The notes: generated from the letters alone by a model not told the origin. DNA of 64,000 nt from Chloroflexi bacterium AL-N1 (GCA_013122435.1 WYDT01000006.1:124001-188000), one strand, 5' to 3'. Positions 9,032 to 18,561 are shown, numbered from the stretch's first letter. Translations and numbers: made by a program.

Positions 9032-10048
9032 ATGAAAGCATTCCAATCTACACTCGTCCTGATTGATGATGGCCTGCGGATCTACCGACAGCATTTTGTG
9101 TCATTTCTCCTTATTACTGCCGTTCTGGTCGTCCCCACCACTGTTTTGACTGGATTGCTCATTGCGTTTGGAACATGGCTGGACGATGTACTCATAGTTC
9201 TCTTGGTTGTAGGTAGTGTACTCCTGTCGTTTCCATTATTGATCTACTTTCTATGCGGGCTCTCACAGGCTGCACAGGCTGCTATTGAAGAACGTCCGAT
9301 CCAGCTACGTCAGGTATTATCAGTAAATCCACTCCGTTTCCTGACCATTATCATCTTTACCATCTGCTATGGTATTGTTGTCTCGGTAGTTTCATCGATC
9401 TTCAGTATGATCATTATCTGCCCTCTCTATGTCCTGATGATTTTCGGCGTCGCAGGCATCGGTGCCATGGCAACAGTCTCATCAAGCATGAGCATCCTTT
9501 TCGGTATATTGTTCTTTCTGGTCTTTCTCCTCTTTTATGCGGCTGCGCTTATACTGGGTAACGCGACCTACAGTGCGATCATCTATGGTCTGCAACCGTG
9601 GGTACAAACATCAGCGCCCTTTGGCGAAACGCTCCAGCAAAGCATTGACCTGATCGGTTATCGTTTTGGGCATAATCTCATCGCCTGGTGTACCACGGCA
9701 CTGGTGATGACCGCACTCATTATCGTCGTTTCACTAGCCGTCGGTACCCTGATCCCTCTGCCGTTGTTCTTCCTTCTGGGGGAAGAGTCGCAGATAGCCC
9801 AGATTATGGCCGGGGTATCCTGGTTACTCGGCTTTATGTTTGTCTTACCACCATGGCCTATCTGGATGGCGTTACTCTATCAGCGCAATATACAATCACA
9901 TAGCGGACGAGACTTTGATACACAGGTACAGAACTGGTGGCGTCAGCATTTTGGAGACACACCAACCACACCATCTGTACGATCACCACAGACTACACCA
10001 CTGCCCGATCTCTCATCGATGATCGACTCACAGGGAAGTACCACATAG
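9032..10048 (+). CDS. Polytopic membrane protein, paralogue of the 5801 gene product
   Basis: A 338-residue protein with about six or seven membrane segments. Its N-terminus ([18 protein letters not shown]) matches the pattern in the first operon protein. The C-terminus after the last span is a Thr/Pro/Ser-rich cytoplasmic tail. A GGAGA ribosome site sits just before the ATG. The presence of two related membrane proteins in one MoxR/DUF58 operon suggests they act as a pair, perhaps a heteromeric membrane component (inference). No enzymatic motif is recognised. Confidence 0.78.
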   Translation: MKAFQSTLVLIDDGLRIYRQHFVSFLLITAVLVVPTTVLTGLLIAFGTWLDDVLIVLLVVGSVLLSFPLLIYFLCGLSQAAQAAIEERPIQLRQVLSVNPLRFLTIIIFTICYGIVVSVVSSIFSMIIICPLYVLMIFGVAGIGAMATVSSSMSILFGILFFLVFLLFYAAALILGNATYSAIIYGLQPWVQTSAPFGETLQQSIDLIGYRFGHNLIAWCTTALVMTALIIVVSLAVGTLIPLPLFFLLGEESQIAQIMAGVSWLLGFMFVLPPWPIWMALLYQRNIQSHSGRDFDTQVQNWWRQHFGDTPTTPSVRSPQTTPLPDLSSMIDSQGSTT

Positions 10049-10094
10049 AAACATACTAGTTGGAATCGCTCTTTATTTTGCACAACGAGGTTAC

Positions 10095-11042
10095 ATGCTG
10101 GTTCAAGATATTTCTCAACAAATACGTACTGAAGCATCCAAGGTATTGGTTGGACAGGAAGAAGCATTTACCCAATTGCTGATCGCACTCTTTAGTGGTG
10201 GACATGTGCTGTTAGAAGGTGTGCCAGGCACCGCCAAGACCTTGATGGCGAAAACGCTTGCCACTTTGTTACAAACCGAATTCAAACGGATCCAATTTAC
10301 ACCGGACTTGATGCCCTCAGACGTAATCGGCACACAAGTCTTTGAAATGGGCAGCGGCCAATTCCATTTACGAAAAGGCCCCATCTTTACGAATGTGTTG
10401 CTGGGGGATGAAATTAATCGTGCACCAGCCAAAACACAAAGCTCGCTTCTCGAAGCAATGGAGGAACGACAAGCAACCATCGAAGGACAACGACTGGTCT
10501 TACCTGATCCCTTCTTTGTTGTGGCAACACAAAACCCAGTAGAGTATGAAGGCACCTATCCGCTCCCAGAAGCACAACTCGACCGTTTTCTCTTCAAAGT
10601 GTTAATCGACTATGCATCTCAGGAGACGGAGATGGAGGTACTGCGCCGCTACAACCAGGGCTTTGATGCCCGTCATCTTGAACAGATGAATCTTCAGCAA
10701 ACCATTACCCCCGAGACGCTAACCCAGTGTCGGTCAGAAATTCGTGAGATTCAAGTCGACGAAGGGATTATCAAATACATCACCGATGTGGCACAGGCCA
10801 GCCGCAAAAGTCTCGATCTCGTATTAGGTGGCTCGATGCGTGCCTCAATCAGCCTCTTATTGACAGCTAAGACCTGGGCCGCCATGCAGGGACGTTCGTT
10901 CGTAGTCCCAGACGATGTCAAATTCCTTGTGCGCCCGGTCTACCGCCACCGGATCATCCTGAAGCCAGAAGCAGAGATCGAAGGGCTGAATGCCGACACC
11001 GCCATGACCCGTATTCTTGCCCGTGTCGAGGTGCCACGATAG
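10095..11042 (+). CDS. MoxR-family AAA+ ATPase
   Basis: A 315-residue AAA+ ATPase. Walker A is [13 protein letters not shown] (about 40-52), Walker B is [10 protein letters not shown] (about 103-112), sensor 1 is the ATQNP segment, and the C-terminal lid matches MoxR proteins. MoxR ATPases act as chaperone-like assembly factors working with DUF58/von Willebrand-type partners, which is exactly the neighbour here. A GAGGT ribosome site precedes the ATG. The gene is followed 23 bases later by the DUF58 gene. Confidence 0.95.
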   Translation: MLVQDISQQIRTEASKVLVGQEEAFTQLLIALFSGGHVLLEGVPGTAKTLMAKTLATLLQTEFKRIQFTPDLMPSDVIGTQVFEMGSGQFHLRKGPIFTNVLLGDEINRAPAKTQSSLLEAMEERQATIEGQRLVLPDPFFVVATQNPVEYEGTYPLPEAQLDRFLFKVLIDYASQETEMEVLRRYNQGFDARHLEQMNLQQTITPETLTQCRSEIREIQVDEGIIKYITDVAQASRKSLDLVLGGSMRASISLLLTAKTWAAMQGRSFVVPDDVKFLVRPVYRHRIILKPEAEIEGLNADTAMTRILARVEVPR

Positions 11043-11065
11043 ATGTTGCGAAAGCTAAATAACCC

Positions 11066-12376
11066 ATGATTCCAACACTAAGATTGCTTTTATTTCTGCT
11101 TCTGGGCTCGATTATCGTCGCCGGTATTACAATCCAACCCAGTCTCCTTTGGCTAGCCATTGGCTATCTGGTCCTGGTGGCAGTCCTGGTGATCATCGAC
11201 TATGTTGTCACCGTCAAACCAAACGAATTAGAAATCGAGCGTATCAACGACTCAAAACTCTCACTCGGTGCCAACAATTTGATCACGGTACTCATTACTA
11301 ATCGGAGCCAGCGCAAACTCACCTTTCTCCTGCGTGATGAGTATCCTTACCAGTTCAATGCAGATGCAACCATCCTCAAAGGGGAACTGGCTGCTTACGA
11401 TTTGCACGAAGCCCGCTATCATGTACGGCCACTCCAGCGCGGCGACTACACCTTTGGCGACACCAACATTCGCTACGCAAGTCTGCTCCGCACCTTCACC
11501 CGTCAGGCGCGCTATCCGACGAGCACATCGGTAAAGGTATATCCAAATGTTCTTGATGTGCGTAAGTACGATATTCTGGCACGTAAAGGACTCTTGTTTG
11601 AGATCGGTCTGCGTGCTGCCCGCATCTTTGGTACCGGAACCGAATTTGAACGATTGCGTGAGTACAATGCCGACGATGAATTTCGGCGCATCAACTGGAA
11701 GGCCACGGCGAGGCGTGGTAAACCTATTGCAGCGGAGTATGAGACCGAACGAAGCCAGTACATCATGAGCGTGATTGACACCGGGCGACTGATGCGACCG
11801 CCTATCGGTGACCTTGCCAAACTTGATTATGCCATCAACACATCACTCCTGTTAAGCTACGTGGCAACGCTCAAGGGTGATCACACCGGGTTACTCACCT
11901 TTGCCGATGATGTGCGAACCTATCTGTCACCCAAGAGCGGCAAAGGTCAATTTTATCGCATGCTTGAGGCGCTGTACAATGTACATTTCGAGCCGGTCGA
12001 GGCCGACTACGCCAAAGCACTGGCATATCTCAGTCTGAAAAACAAGCGCCGTTCGCTCATTATTGTGTTTACCGATCTGGTGACGCTCGACGCTGCTAAA
12101 CCACTCATTGCCAACATGGCCCGGCTTGCACAACGCCATCTACCTCTCTGTGTGGTGGTTTCTGATCCAAATATTACCAACCTCGCGCATGTCAAACCAG
12201 ACAACTCAGGGGCCGTGTATCAGCGTGCGGTAGCCGAGATGCTGCTCGATGAACGACGGGTTGTGCTCGACACGCTCAATCGTAATGGTGTGCTTACCCT
12301 TGATGTACCTGCTGACAAACTCAGCGTGAGTGTGATCAACAAATACCTTGAACTCAAAGGTCGTGGAGCTATTTAG
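11066..12376 (+). CDS. DUF58 domain protein, MoxR partner
   Basis: A 436-residue protein with two N-terminal membrane spans (about 4-45), an immunoglobulin-like region and the DUF58/vWA-like domain. The diagnostic DUF58 motif is present: REYNADDEFRRINWKATAR at about 201-219, followed by the vWA-type strand SVIDTGR. It is last in the operon and is followed by a hairpin terminator. The family pairs with MoxR ATPases; a role in assembly or maturation of envelope proteins is inferred from family context. No clear Shine-Dalgarno before the ATG. Confidence 0.9.
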   Translation: MIPTLRLLLFLLLGSIIVAGITIQPSLLWLAIGYLVLVAVLVIIDYVVTVKPNELEIERINDSKLSLGANNLITVLITNRSQRKLTFLLRDEYPYQFNADATILKGELAAYDLHEARYHVRPLQRGDYTFGDTNIRYASLLRTFTRQARYPTSTSVKVYPNVLDVRKYDILARKGLLFEIGLRAARIFGTGTEFERLREYNADDEFRRINWKATARRGKPIAAEYETERSQYIMSVIDTGRLMRPPIGDLAKLDYAINTSLLLSYVATLKGDHTGLLTFADDVRTYLSPKSGKGQFYRMLEALYNVHFEPVEADYAKALAYLSLKNKRRSLIIVFTDLVTLDAAKPLIANMARLAQRHLPLCVVVSDPNITNLAHVKPDNSGAVYQRAVAEMLLDERRVVLDTLNRNGVLTLDVPADKLSVSVINKYLELKGRGAI

Positions 12377-12389
12377 ACCGTTTGCTTGA

Positions 12390-12420
12390 GGCTCAAAAGG
12401 TTGCCGAAACCTTTTGGGCC
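12390..12420 (+). terminator. Terminator of the MoxR/DUF58 operon
   Basis: 13-base arms (12390-12402 and 12408-12420) with one G-T wobble around a 5-base loop GCCGA, 14 bases after the DUF58 stop. The arms contain CAAAAGG/CCTTTTG; the downstream T tract is short. Confidence 0.75.
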
Positions 12421-12697
12421 TTACTCTACTAAACCTCTCCAAACTGTTAACAGTTACTTAGATCTTACCAATCCACAACAATTTGCGAAAGACGTCTTGT
12501 TATCGATTAGCGCCATCAATCTGTGCATATTCGCATCTGATCTATTCCAGTATCAGCATTTTATGTCAACCTTATAATCTATATAAGTACATTAAACTCT
12601 TTACAATCTCATATATAAGGCTTTTTTACACCCCTTATCTCTTACTGAGGAAAGACTTTCTATTGACTTTAGTAATTATTTCGTAAGTATAGCGTAA

Positions 12698-12759
12698 CAT
12701 CCCTCCGCCAAGATAGATCGCGTCGGGCAAGAACTAAGGAAATAGTGAAAGGAGGGATG
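12698..12759. repeat. 9-bp inverted repeat upstream of the spondin_N gene
   Basis: CATCCCTCC at 12698-12706 and GGAGGGATG at 12751-12759 are exact reverse complements separated by 44 bases. In RNA this would form a stem hiding a purine-rich Shine-Dalgarno-like stretch. Function unknown. Confidence 0.5.
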
Positions 12760-12854
12760 CAGCACACCATCATAATCGGTTCGCATAACACCAAACGACT
12801 TTTCCCTGACTAATTCTGAATGATATATAGTAAAGTTTTTCTTCGAGGTAGATA

Positions 12855-14234
12855 ATGAAACTCTCTCTGTTACGTCCAATGCGCTATATTATTCCATTGA
12901 TGACCTTGCTCGTACTTCTTACCAGCGGCGTGAGTCATGCCTACAGTTTTCGAGAAGCCACCTACGCCGTAACCGTAACCAACCTCACCTCTGGACAGCC
13001 CTTCTCGCCACCGGTGTTCGCCACCCACCGCCGCGCAGCAGCTTTCTTTGACACAGGCCAACGTGCGAATCGAGGCATTCAGGAAATCGCTGAAAATGGC
13101 AATAATGCCGTACTGGTCGAAGCGTTACAACGCGACCGACGGATCTTCGAGGTGCAGGAAGGCGATGCCCCTCTTGTACCAATCGATAACCCTGGAGAAG
13201 TAGAGTTCAACAGCACTGCTACCTATATGATTACAGCCAACCGCTGGGCCAACCATTTATCCGTCGCAGCTATGCTGATCTGTACGAACGATGGATTTAC
13301 TGGATTAGACGCCATTACGCTTCCAGCACAGGTTGGGCAAACCATAACAGCCTACACCAACAGTTATGATGCTGGCACCGAGATCAACACTGAGGACTTT
13401 GCCGATATTGTGCCACCATGTCAAGGCTTGATCGGGGCCTCTTCCGACGATGAGGGCACGGGCACCTCGAACCCGGCATTGGCCGAAAATGGTGTCATCA
13501 CACTACATCCAGGCGTCGAAGGCGAGGATGATTTGCAACCAGACCTGCATGGCTGGAATGATCCTGTAGCCAAAATCGAAGTCACCCGTGTTGCCACATA
13601 CGAAGTAACCGTATCGAATCTCACCACTGGTCAAGCCTTCTCACCACCAGTCATTGTTGCCCATCGTGACGCCGCCGATGTCTTTACAGTCGGTGACGCC
13701 GCCAACGAAGGTATTCAAGAAATCGCCGAGAACGGTAACAACGCCGCTCTGATTGCGGCACTTGGCAGCAGCACAGACGTATTCGAATTCCAGGAAGGGG
13801 CAGCACCGCTGGTGCCTGCCGATAATCCTGGTGGCACTGACTTCGGCAGCGAAGCCACCTACACCGTACATGCCAACATAGAAGCACGTTATCTCTCCAT
13901 CGCCACGATGTTGATCTGTACAAACGATGGATTCACGGGTCTCGATTCCGTGACACTGCCCTTCCGTGTCGGCGAAAGTCTGACATTGTATGCCAATGGC
14001 TACGATGCTGGCACCGAGATCAACACCGAAGACTTTGCCGACATCGTGCCCCCATGTCAGGGCTTGATTGGTGTCTCCTCCGATGATGAAGGAACAGGTA
14101 CCTCGAATCCAGATCTGGCAGAAGACGGTGTTATCTCACTCCATCCAAACATTGAAGGTGGCAACGATTTGCTTCCTGAACTGCATGGCTGGACCGCTCC
14201 TGTGGCCAAGATCGAAATCAAACGTGTTGACTAA
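12855..14234 (+). CDS. Secreted protein with two tandem spondin_N domains
   Basis: A 459-residue secreted protein: signal peptide at about 1-29 (hydrophobic core, cleavage near SHA-YS), then two copies of a spondin_N-like domain of about 205 residues each (about 36-240 and 245-455). Each copy starts with a TYAVTVTNLTSGQPFSPP-like strand, has GIQEIAENGNN, and ends with NTEDFADIVPPCQGLIG and a HGW...PVAKIE strand. The second copy is so similar that parts are near-identical in DNA (around 13374 and 14011), so the gene arose by internal duplication. A GAGGTAG ribosome site precedes the ATG. Spondin_N proteins are extracellular and adhesion-related in animals; bacterial roles are poorly known. A terminator hairpin follows. 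Confidence 0.85.
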   Translation: MKLSLLRPMRYIIPLMTLLVLLTSGVSHAYSFREATYAVTVTNLTSGQPFSPPVFATHRRAAAFFDTGQRANRGIQEIAENGNNAVLVEALQRDRRIFEVQEGDAPLVPIDNPGEVEFNSTATYMITANRWANHLSVAAMLICTNDGFTGLDAITLPAQVGQTITAYTNSYDAGTEINTEDFADIVPPCQGLIGASSDDEGTGTSNPALAENGVITLHPGVEGEDDLQPDLHGWNDPVAKIEVTRVATYEVTVSNLTTGQAFSPPVIVAHRDAADVFTVGDAANEGIQEIAENGNNAALIAALGSSTDVFEFQEGAAPLVPADNPGGTDFGSEATYTVHANIEARYLSIATMLICTNDGFTGLDSVTLPFRVGESLTLYANGYDAGTEINTEDFADIVPPCQGLIGVSSDDEGTGTSNPDLAEDGVISLHPNIEGGNDLLPELHGWTAPVAKIEIKRVD

Positions 14235-14259
14235 TGAACAAATAGTGTAATATCTCGTG

Positions 14260-14287
14260 ACGGGCAATAGCTAAAACCATTGCCCGT
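14260..14287. terminator. Hairpin between convergent spondin_N and amine oxidase genes
   Basis: Perfect 9-bp stem ACGGGCAAT/ATTGCCCGT (14260-14268 and 14279-14287) with a 10-base A-rich loop, 25 bases after the spondin_N stop; extra GTG/CAC pairing is possible beyond a small bulge. The rest of 14288-14509 shows no gene. Confidence 0.65.
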
Positions 14288-14509
14288 CTTCACGTTTACA
14301 GAAGACATCTTTCGTGTGCAGGGCTCAAATCCTAAGATAGCTTTGCAGAAAGGCTTACCAGACCCACACTGCCTGATTGAGCAGGCCATATCTTTGGAGC
14401 CCACTGTTTGAGCAGCGGGTATTATGTTGTGTTTCTCATATACAATCAAATGTATGCATGCTCTGGTCAAACACACAAAGTATCGAGATATACCAAGTCC
14501 AATGCGCCA

Positions 14510-16180
14510 CTATTCCTCGCTTATACGCTCCCTCTGTAGGGCATATAGCCGCGCACCGTCAAGTTTTGTCAGAAGCGTCTTGGCAGCCCAACGGCCCGTC
14601 TCAGCACCGCCATTCATATACCCCTGAAAATCCTCGCTACAATGCTCACCAGCAAAGAGCAGATTATCGATCGGCGTAATCTCAGCACCAGCAATAGTCG
14701 TCCACTGTCCTACGGTATAACACGCATAACTACCTTGATAAAGTGGAGCACTCGGCCAATGGAAGCGCTGCACCATGCCATTGTATGCCTGCGCTGCACC
14801 AGGAAAGATCTGGTCAATTCCAGGGAGAAACTGTTTAGCCTGCATCCCTGTACGCCCTCTTCCCAAATCCAGACCAGGTTGACCACCCAGATACAACGTG
14901 AGACCGCCTTGTTCACTTCCTTGTTGGCGGCTACTATCCCATCCACTTTGAAAACCTTCATCAGTAAAGAATGTGCCACCATAACCGTGCTGCCGCCACA
15001 CCCGCTCAGAGAACCCTAGCACCAGTTTTGCGTTGGTGCCGTAGTTGAGTTCTCTAATGACACGTCGCTTAAAGCGGGGCAGTACACGATGTAGCTCGAC
15101 TGAACGGAGCACTGTAAACGGAATACAGAGAATGACAAAGTCAGTCTTGACATCAACTGCTGAACCATTTGGCCCTGCAAACGTCAGCCGATAGATGTCT
15201 CCTCGCCTGCGTATGGCCTCCAGACGATGGTCAAGATGGATTTGTTCTTTTAATCTGCGTGCCAGCTCATCTGTAATGCGTTGGTTGCCGCCCTTGACCG
15301 TGTAACGCTCATCGCTCTCACCAAAGAGTTCAAAGGTGCCATCCGCCACATCGGTACCGATGAGAAAAATCAGGTTGAGCGATGATTGCTGATCTATGGG
15401 CAAGCCATATTCGGTCATGTAGGCAACTTCTAATAACTCACGTACCCACCCAGTTGCACCAATCTGGTCAAGATACGCTGCAATCGACAGATGATCCAAC
15501 TCCACCGGCCCATCACCTTCGTCGAAGGCCGCAATTGCTGCTTCATAATCTCGCTCGATCTGTGGTGCCAGCGGTAGAAACGCATCAACGACCTGTCGCT
15601 CAGTGTAATGTTGCCCCCGAAAGAAATAAGCATCTGGAATGATATCGGCTTCGCTCGGTCCTTGAAAATCAGATAGCTTTAAACCAAACTCTCGAACCAG
15701 AGACAACATCTCAGTGTGATTGCTATCAATAAATTCACCACCAAGCTCGGTTGTGAGGCCCGGCCCTAAACGATCCTGAATCGAGAAGATACGTCCACCA
15801 ATACGTCTAGATGCCTCATATATGTCGGCACGATAGCCAGCCTGTTGAAGCGTATAGGCCGCATTGAGTCCTGCAATACCAGCTCCAACAATAGCAATAC
15901 GCGGGGGAGTGCGGTTAGAGGGCTCCAGTTGCGGCCTAGCATTGACAGCAGGAGTTTGGGATATGTTCAACAGACCAGCCCCGCCAAGGCTGGCCAGCGT
16001 TGTCACCGAGTTGCGTAAGAAACGCCGCCGTGATGCTGGTGCAGTGTGTCGCATGTCAACTAACTCGTCGACGGGGGGACTATGTTGTTGATTGGCGTAC
16101 AACGCTAATCGCAGTGCACGCCGTACAGTTGATAAAAGTGGAGTTCGTGTTGTTATAGAAGCACGCTTTGGTACCACCAC
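14510..16180 (-). CDS. Tat-exported flavin monoamine oxidase
   Basis: A 556-residue FAD-dependent amine oxidase. Residues about 50-80 form a twin-arginine signal (SRRRFLRNS then a hydrophobic stretch ending near NARP). The Rossmann ADP-binding motif is RIAIVGAGIAGLNAAY (about 94-109) followed by Glu and IGGRI. The C-terminus has the flavin-binding LLFAGEHCSEDFQGYMNGG typical of MAO/polyamine oxidases. The GTG start at 16180 has an AGGAGA ribosome site eight bases upstream. The long stretch before the twin Arg is unusual; a nearer start (Met48, just before the RR) would also give a normal Tat signal. Substrate not predictable. Confidence 0.92.
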   Translation of the reverse strand: MVVPKRASITTRTPLLSTVRRALRLALYANQQHSPPVDELVDMRHTAPASRRRFLRNSVTTLASLGGAGLLNISQTPAVNARPQLEPSNRTPPRIAIVGAGIAGLNAAYTLQQAGYRADIYEASRRIGGRIFSIQDRLGPGLTTELGGEFIDSNHTEMLSLVREFGLKLSDFQGPSEADIIPDAYFFRGQHYTERQVVDAFLPLAPQIERDYEAAIAAFDEGDGPVELDHLSIAAYLDQIGATGWVRELLEVAYMTEYGLPIDQQSSLNLIFLIGTDVADGTFELFGESDERYTVKGGNQRITDELARRLKEQIHLDHRLEAIRRRGDIYRLTFAGPNGSAVDVKTDFVILCIPFTVLRSVELHRVLPRFKRRVIRELNYGTNAKLVLGFSERVWRQHGYGGTFFTDEGFQSGWDSSRQQGSEQGGLTLYLGGQPGLDLGRGRTGMQAKQFLPGIDQIFPGAAQAYNGMVQRFHWPSAPLYQGSYACYTVGQWTTIAGAEITPIDNLLFAGEHCSEDFQGYMNGGAETGRWAAKTLLTKLDGARLYALQRERISEE

Positions 16181-16606
16181 AGTTAGCTCTCCTGACTACT
16201 TACAAAAATGTCACATCATGAGCGAACAAAGCATAGATTCGTATCCATTAACATATGATTTGATACAAAATAGTCATTTTGTCAGCATTTTGCCGCATGA
16301 AGCAAATAAACGACTCTTTGTAGCATTTGCATCAACATAGCATATGTGTTGCGCGTTTCATGGTAGCAAAGGAGCGTATTAACTATTCAGGTCTATTGGA
16401 CAGCAAAAATTACGACTTGGTTAAATAAACCAGTTGCATAAGAGGATTTCAAGCTTATGGGAACAATCAACAAGAAGTGTTACCAATGAGGTTTATTCTT
16501 TTATATTTATTGCAAAGTTGCAGTGAAGTCGTACTAATTTAGCATATGATAGAGATATGAAATTTGTTTATAAGAATGCGATTACACAATGCCTCTTTCC
16601 TACATA
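16181..16606. other. Intergenic region with an operator-like palindrome
   Basis: 426 bases between the amine oxidase start and the AlkC-like stop. No supported ORF. The 18-base palindrome ACAAAAT-AGTC-ATTTTGT at 16265-16282 is the one clear structure and lies 85-100 bases upstream of the amine oxidase start, where an operator could sit. Confidence 0.45.
16265..16282. promoter_or_regulatory. Operator-like palindrome upstream of the amine oxidase gene
   Basis: Perfect 7-bp inverted repeat ACAAAAT/ATTTTGT with a 4-base spacer. No regulator gene is adjacent; regulatory role is inferred only from symmetry and location. Confidence 0.35.
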
Positions 16607-17449
16607 CTACTGTTGCTTCCGCAGCGTACGTAGCGCATGGTTGGTAATCCATTTGGTTTCTTTGGTGGGGGATTTGTGTTGCCAGCGTTCGCAGACGTCA
16701 CGTACCCAGTCTGGCGTTGACTTACTCGCATCATTTAACCAGTTGGCAACGGAGAGTTGTACATAGCGGCTCGGGTCAGTACGTACTGGCTCTAGTAAGG
16801 GCAATCCTAATTCAGGTTGCTGTTTGAGCACGGTCATATGTGGACACCAAACCCCACGTGGCCGCGTTCCTTCGACGGCGAAGCGACGCACATTGGCATC
16901 TGCATCAACAACCCATGGTTGTAACAACACTAACCCCATATCTAGTTCAGCCATCAAAGCAGGGCGCACGGACATCCAGGAACACTCGCGCACCCCAAAA
17001 TGCGTATCGGCAGCGAACGGGCGAACCGTCACCAAACGATCAGTGAGACTCAACGAAGGCGCTGCCACCAGTGCGAAGGTTGCCCAATTCCGTACCACAT
17101 CCGCTGGATGGGTTGCAAGTGTTCCCAGCAGTTCATGTCCATCCTCACGCTTGCTGCAAACCGAGTACAAAGCTATCCCAATCTGCTCGATTCGTTGCAT
17201 AACACCCTGATCGGCAACACCGTCAGCAATTGGCCCAAGTTCAGGTATCAATTCAGTGCGACCCATCTGTTGTAGCACTGCACGCAGTAGTTTGGACATA
17301 TCCACGGCAAGCCACTCGATAAGATTAACAGTTGACAGCCAACCCTCATGTAAACCCTCTAGTACTTCAGCAGGAATATCTTCACGTTTTCGCGCACCTT
17401 TGCGATCACGGAGGGTTTCGACATATGGGTCAGTGGAGGTATTATTCAT
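16607..17449 (-). CDS. DNA alkylation repair HEAT-repeat protein, AlkC-like
   Basis: A 280-residue helical-repeat protein of the AlkC/AlkD superfamily of alkylpurine DNA glycosylases. The C-terminal block SRYVQLSVANWLNDASK, then WVRDVCERWQ and KWITNHALRTL (about 220-276) is typical of the AlkC-type branch: the pattern of repeated Trp/Asn and a final His-Ala-Leu-Arg. No metal or nuclease motif. These enzymes remove cationic alkylated bases without base flipping. It follows the second alkylation-repair gene by 31 bases and is in the same operon. The residues forming the lesion-contacting pocket cannot be assigned without an alignment. Confidence 0.8.
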   Translation of the reverse strand: MNNTSTDPYVETLRDRKGARKREDIPAEVLEGLHEGWLSTVNLIEWLAVDMSKLLRAVLQQMGRTELIPELGPIADGVADQGVMQRIEQIGIALYSVCSKREDGHELLGTLATHPADVVRNWATFALVAAPSLSLTDRLVTVRPFAADTHFGVRECSWMSVRPALMAELDMGLVLLQPWVVDADANVRRFAVEGTRPRGVWCPHMTVLKQQPELGLPLLEPVRTDPSRYVQLSVANWLNDASKSTPDWVRDVCERWQHKSPTKETKWITNHALRTLRKQQ

Positions 17450-17480
17450 GCTACATGCCTTTGTATTACAAACAGTCTTG

Positions 17481-18161
17481 TTATACCAAACCTTGCATCA
17501 ACTTCTGTGCTGTCAGCTTGGTCAGCGCGTTGGGGGCCTGACACGCACTCATACCATAATCGACTTCGATAATGCCTACACGCCGCGCCATAGCGACAGA
17601 CAGATGATTGAGATGTTTGTTGCGACTGCCAATAGCAATCAGTGCATAATTCATCGCTTCCTTAACCCAGTTTTGTTCTTGTTGAATCCGCTGTTCGATA
17701 GTCTGTAGAATCTGCTCAAAGTAAGCATCCGGGAGATCACGCTTCTGCTTTGCCTGAGCAGCTATCAGCATGTAGCTGCTGCGACACTTCATCTCAACCT
17801 CGCTCTGTCGCCACAAATCGATCTTCTCCTGTACAAAGGAAGTTCTAGCAATGATATTACTACAATACTTGTCGGCCAGATCGACGGTGTACACCTGCTC
17901 CATCTGTGTATCAATCTGCTCAGACGTTACTTTTTTTGGTCGCTCGATCATGGTTGCAAGCAGCTTTGCATCATGGATTCCACTATCCCATAACTCCAGA
18001 GCCAGTTCATGACTCTTCTTTATAGATTTTGCCAACTCTTTTAGTCTGGTAAGATTTGTGCCCAAATATTGATCGGGACCTGCACCAACACGCGACCATG
18101 CCGCAATCGCACGTGGATCACTCAATGACTGAATCTTGTCAAGTATATCGGCACGCTGCAT
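17481..18161 (-). CDS. DNA alkylation repair protein, AlkD-like
   Basis: A 226-residue all-helical protein of the DNA alkylation repair (AlkD) family, the usual length for AlkD. The central WRQSEVEMKCRSSYML segment (about 110-125) and QNWVKEAMNYALIAIGSRN (about 158-176) match the HEAT-like helices that grip DNA in AlkD. An AGGAG ribosome site precedes the ATG. It is first in a two-gene operon with the AlkC-like gene. This subfamily includes members whose glycosylase activity is unproven, so activity is uncertain. Confidence 0.8.
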   Translation of the reverse strand: MQRADILDKIQSLSDPRAIAAWSRVGAGPDQYLGTNLTRLKELAKSIKKSHELALELWDSGIHDAKLLATMIERPKKVTSEQIDTQMEQVYTVDLADKYCSNIIARTSFVQEKIDLWRQSEVEMKCRSSYMLIAAQAKQKRDLPDAYFEQILQTIEQRIQQEQNWVKEAMNYALIAIGSRNKHLNHLSVAMARRVGIIEVDYGMSACQAPNALTKLTAQKLMQGLV

Positions 18162-18199
18162 GGCTACTCCTTCCTGATCATCAAAAAAACATATGTTCT

Positions 18200-18208
18200 A
18201 TTATACCA
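18200..18208 (-). promoter_or_regulatory. Extended -10 promoter of the alkylation-repair operon
   Basis: On the minus strand TGGTATAAT: perfect TATAAT (18205-18200) preceded by the TGn extension, about 39 bases upstream of the AlkD-like ATG. No convincing -35 box. Confidence 0.5.
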
Positions 18209-18561
18209 CTGATACGCAATTTATACGCATCTGGAGTACGATTTTATCATAGCCTCGAAAGAACAACACCGACCAAACATATGGCAGAGCAAAATACATA
18301 TCCAAATCAGTTCTAATCTGATGTTCTATCTACCTCTTTTTGACTTTTACTAGTTTATGTACTATATTAATAAATTATCTACCATGTTCACACATAACGA
18401 TCCATTACATTCTTTGAGCAAACCATCAGAAAGGAGCGGACTATGAGTGGTTCTGGTCTTGAAGCGTACCTGTGAGACAACGCCCTGGTTACACTAAAAC
18501 ATCCAAAATGTAGTAACAAAATAACCTAAACAGAACTGCATGGTTCTTAAAGGAGGATGCT
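18209..18561. other. Intergenic region upstream of the M14 carboxypeptidase gene
   Basis: About 350 bases. Apart from the 10-codon candidate ORF at 18443-18475, no gene or clear hairpin is seen. The middle (18310-18400) is AT-rich and may contain the promoter of the carboxypeptidase gene. Confidence 0.4.
18443..18475 (+). CDS. Candidate 10-residue leader peptide
   Basis: ATG at 18443 with an AAAGGAG ribosome site eight bases upstream encodes MSGSGLEAYL then TGA. It lies 86 bases before the carboxypeptidase gene. The good ribosome site on so short a frame is the only evidence; no run of regulatory codons and no clear attenuator hairpin is seen. It could be a chance occurrence. Confidence 0.25.
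   Translation: MSGSGLEAYL

Larger units (their letters stand above)
12377..12854. other. Gene-free AT-rich region with an inverted repeat
   Basis: 478 bases between the operon terminator and the spondin_N gene. No supported ORF. It holds a TTGACT box at 12663, a 9-bp perfect inverted repeat CATCCCTCC/GGAGGGATG (12698-12706 and 12751-12759), and a TATAGT at 12826-12831 close to the next gene. It probably serves as the 5' region of that gene. Confidence 0.45.

Noticed and set aside
12752-12810. Short ORF starting at ATG 12757 inside the inverted repeat
   Set aside because: The purine-rich stretch abuts the ATG with no spacing, and the frame ends after 17 codons with no family-like sequence.
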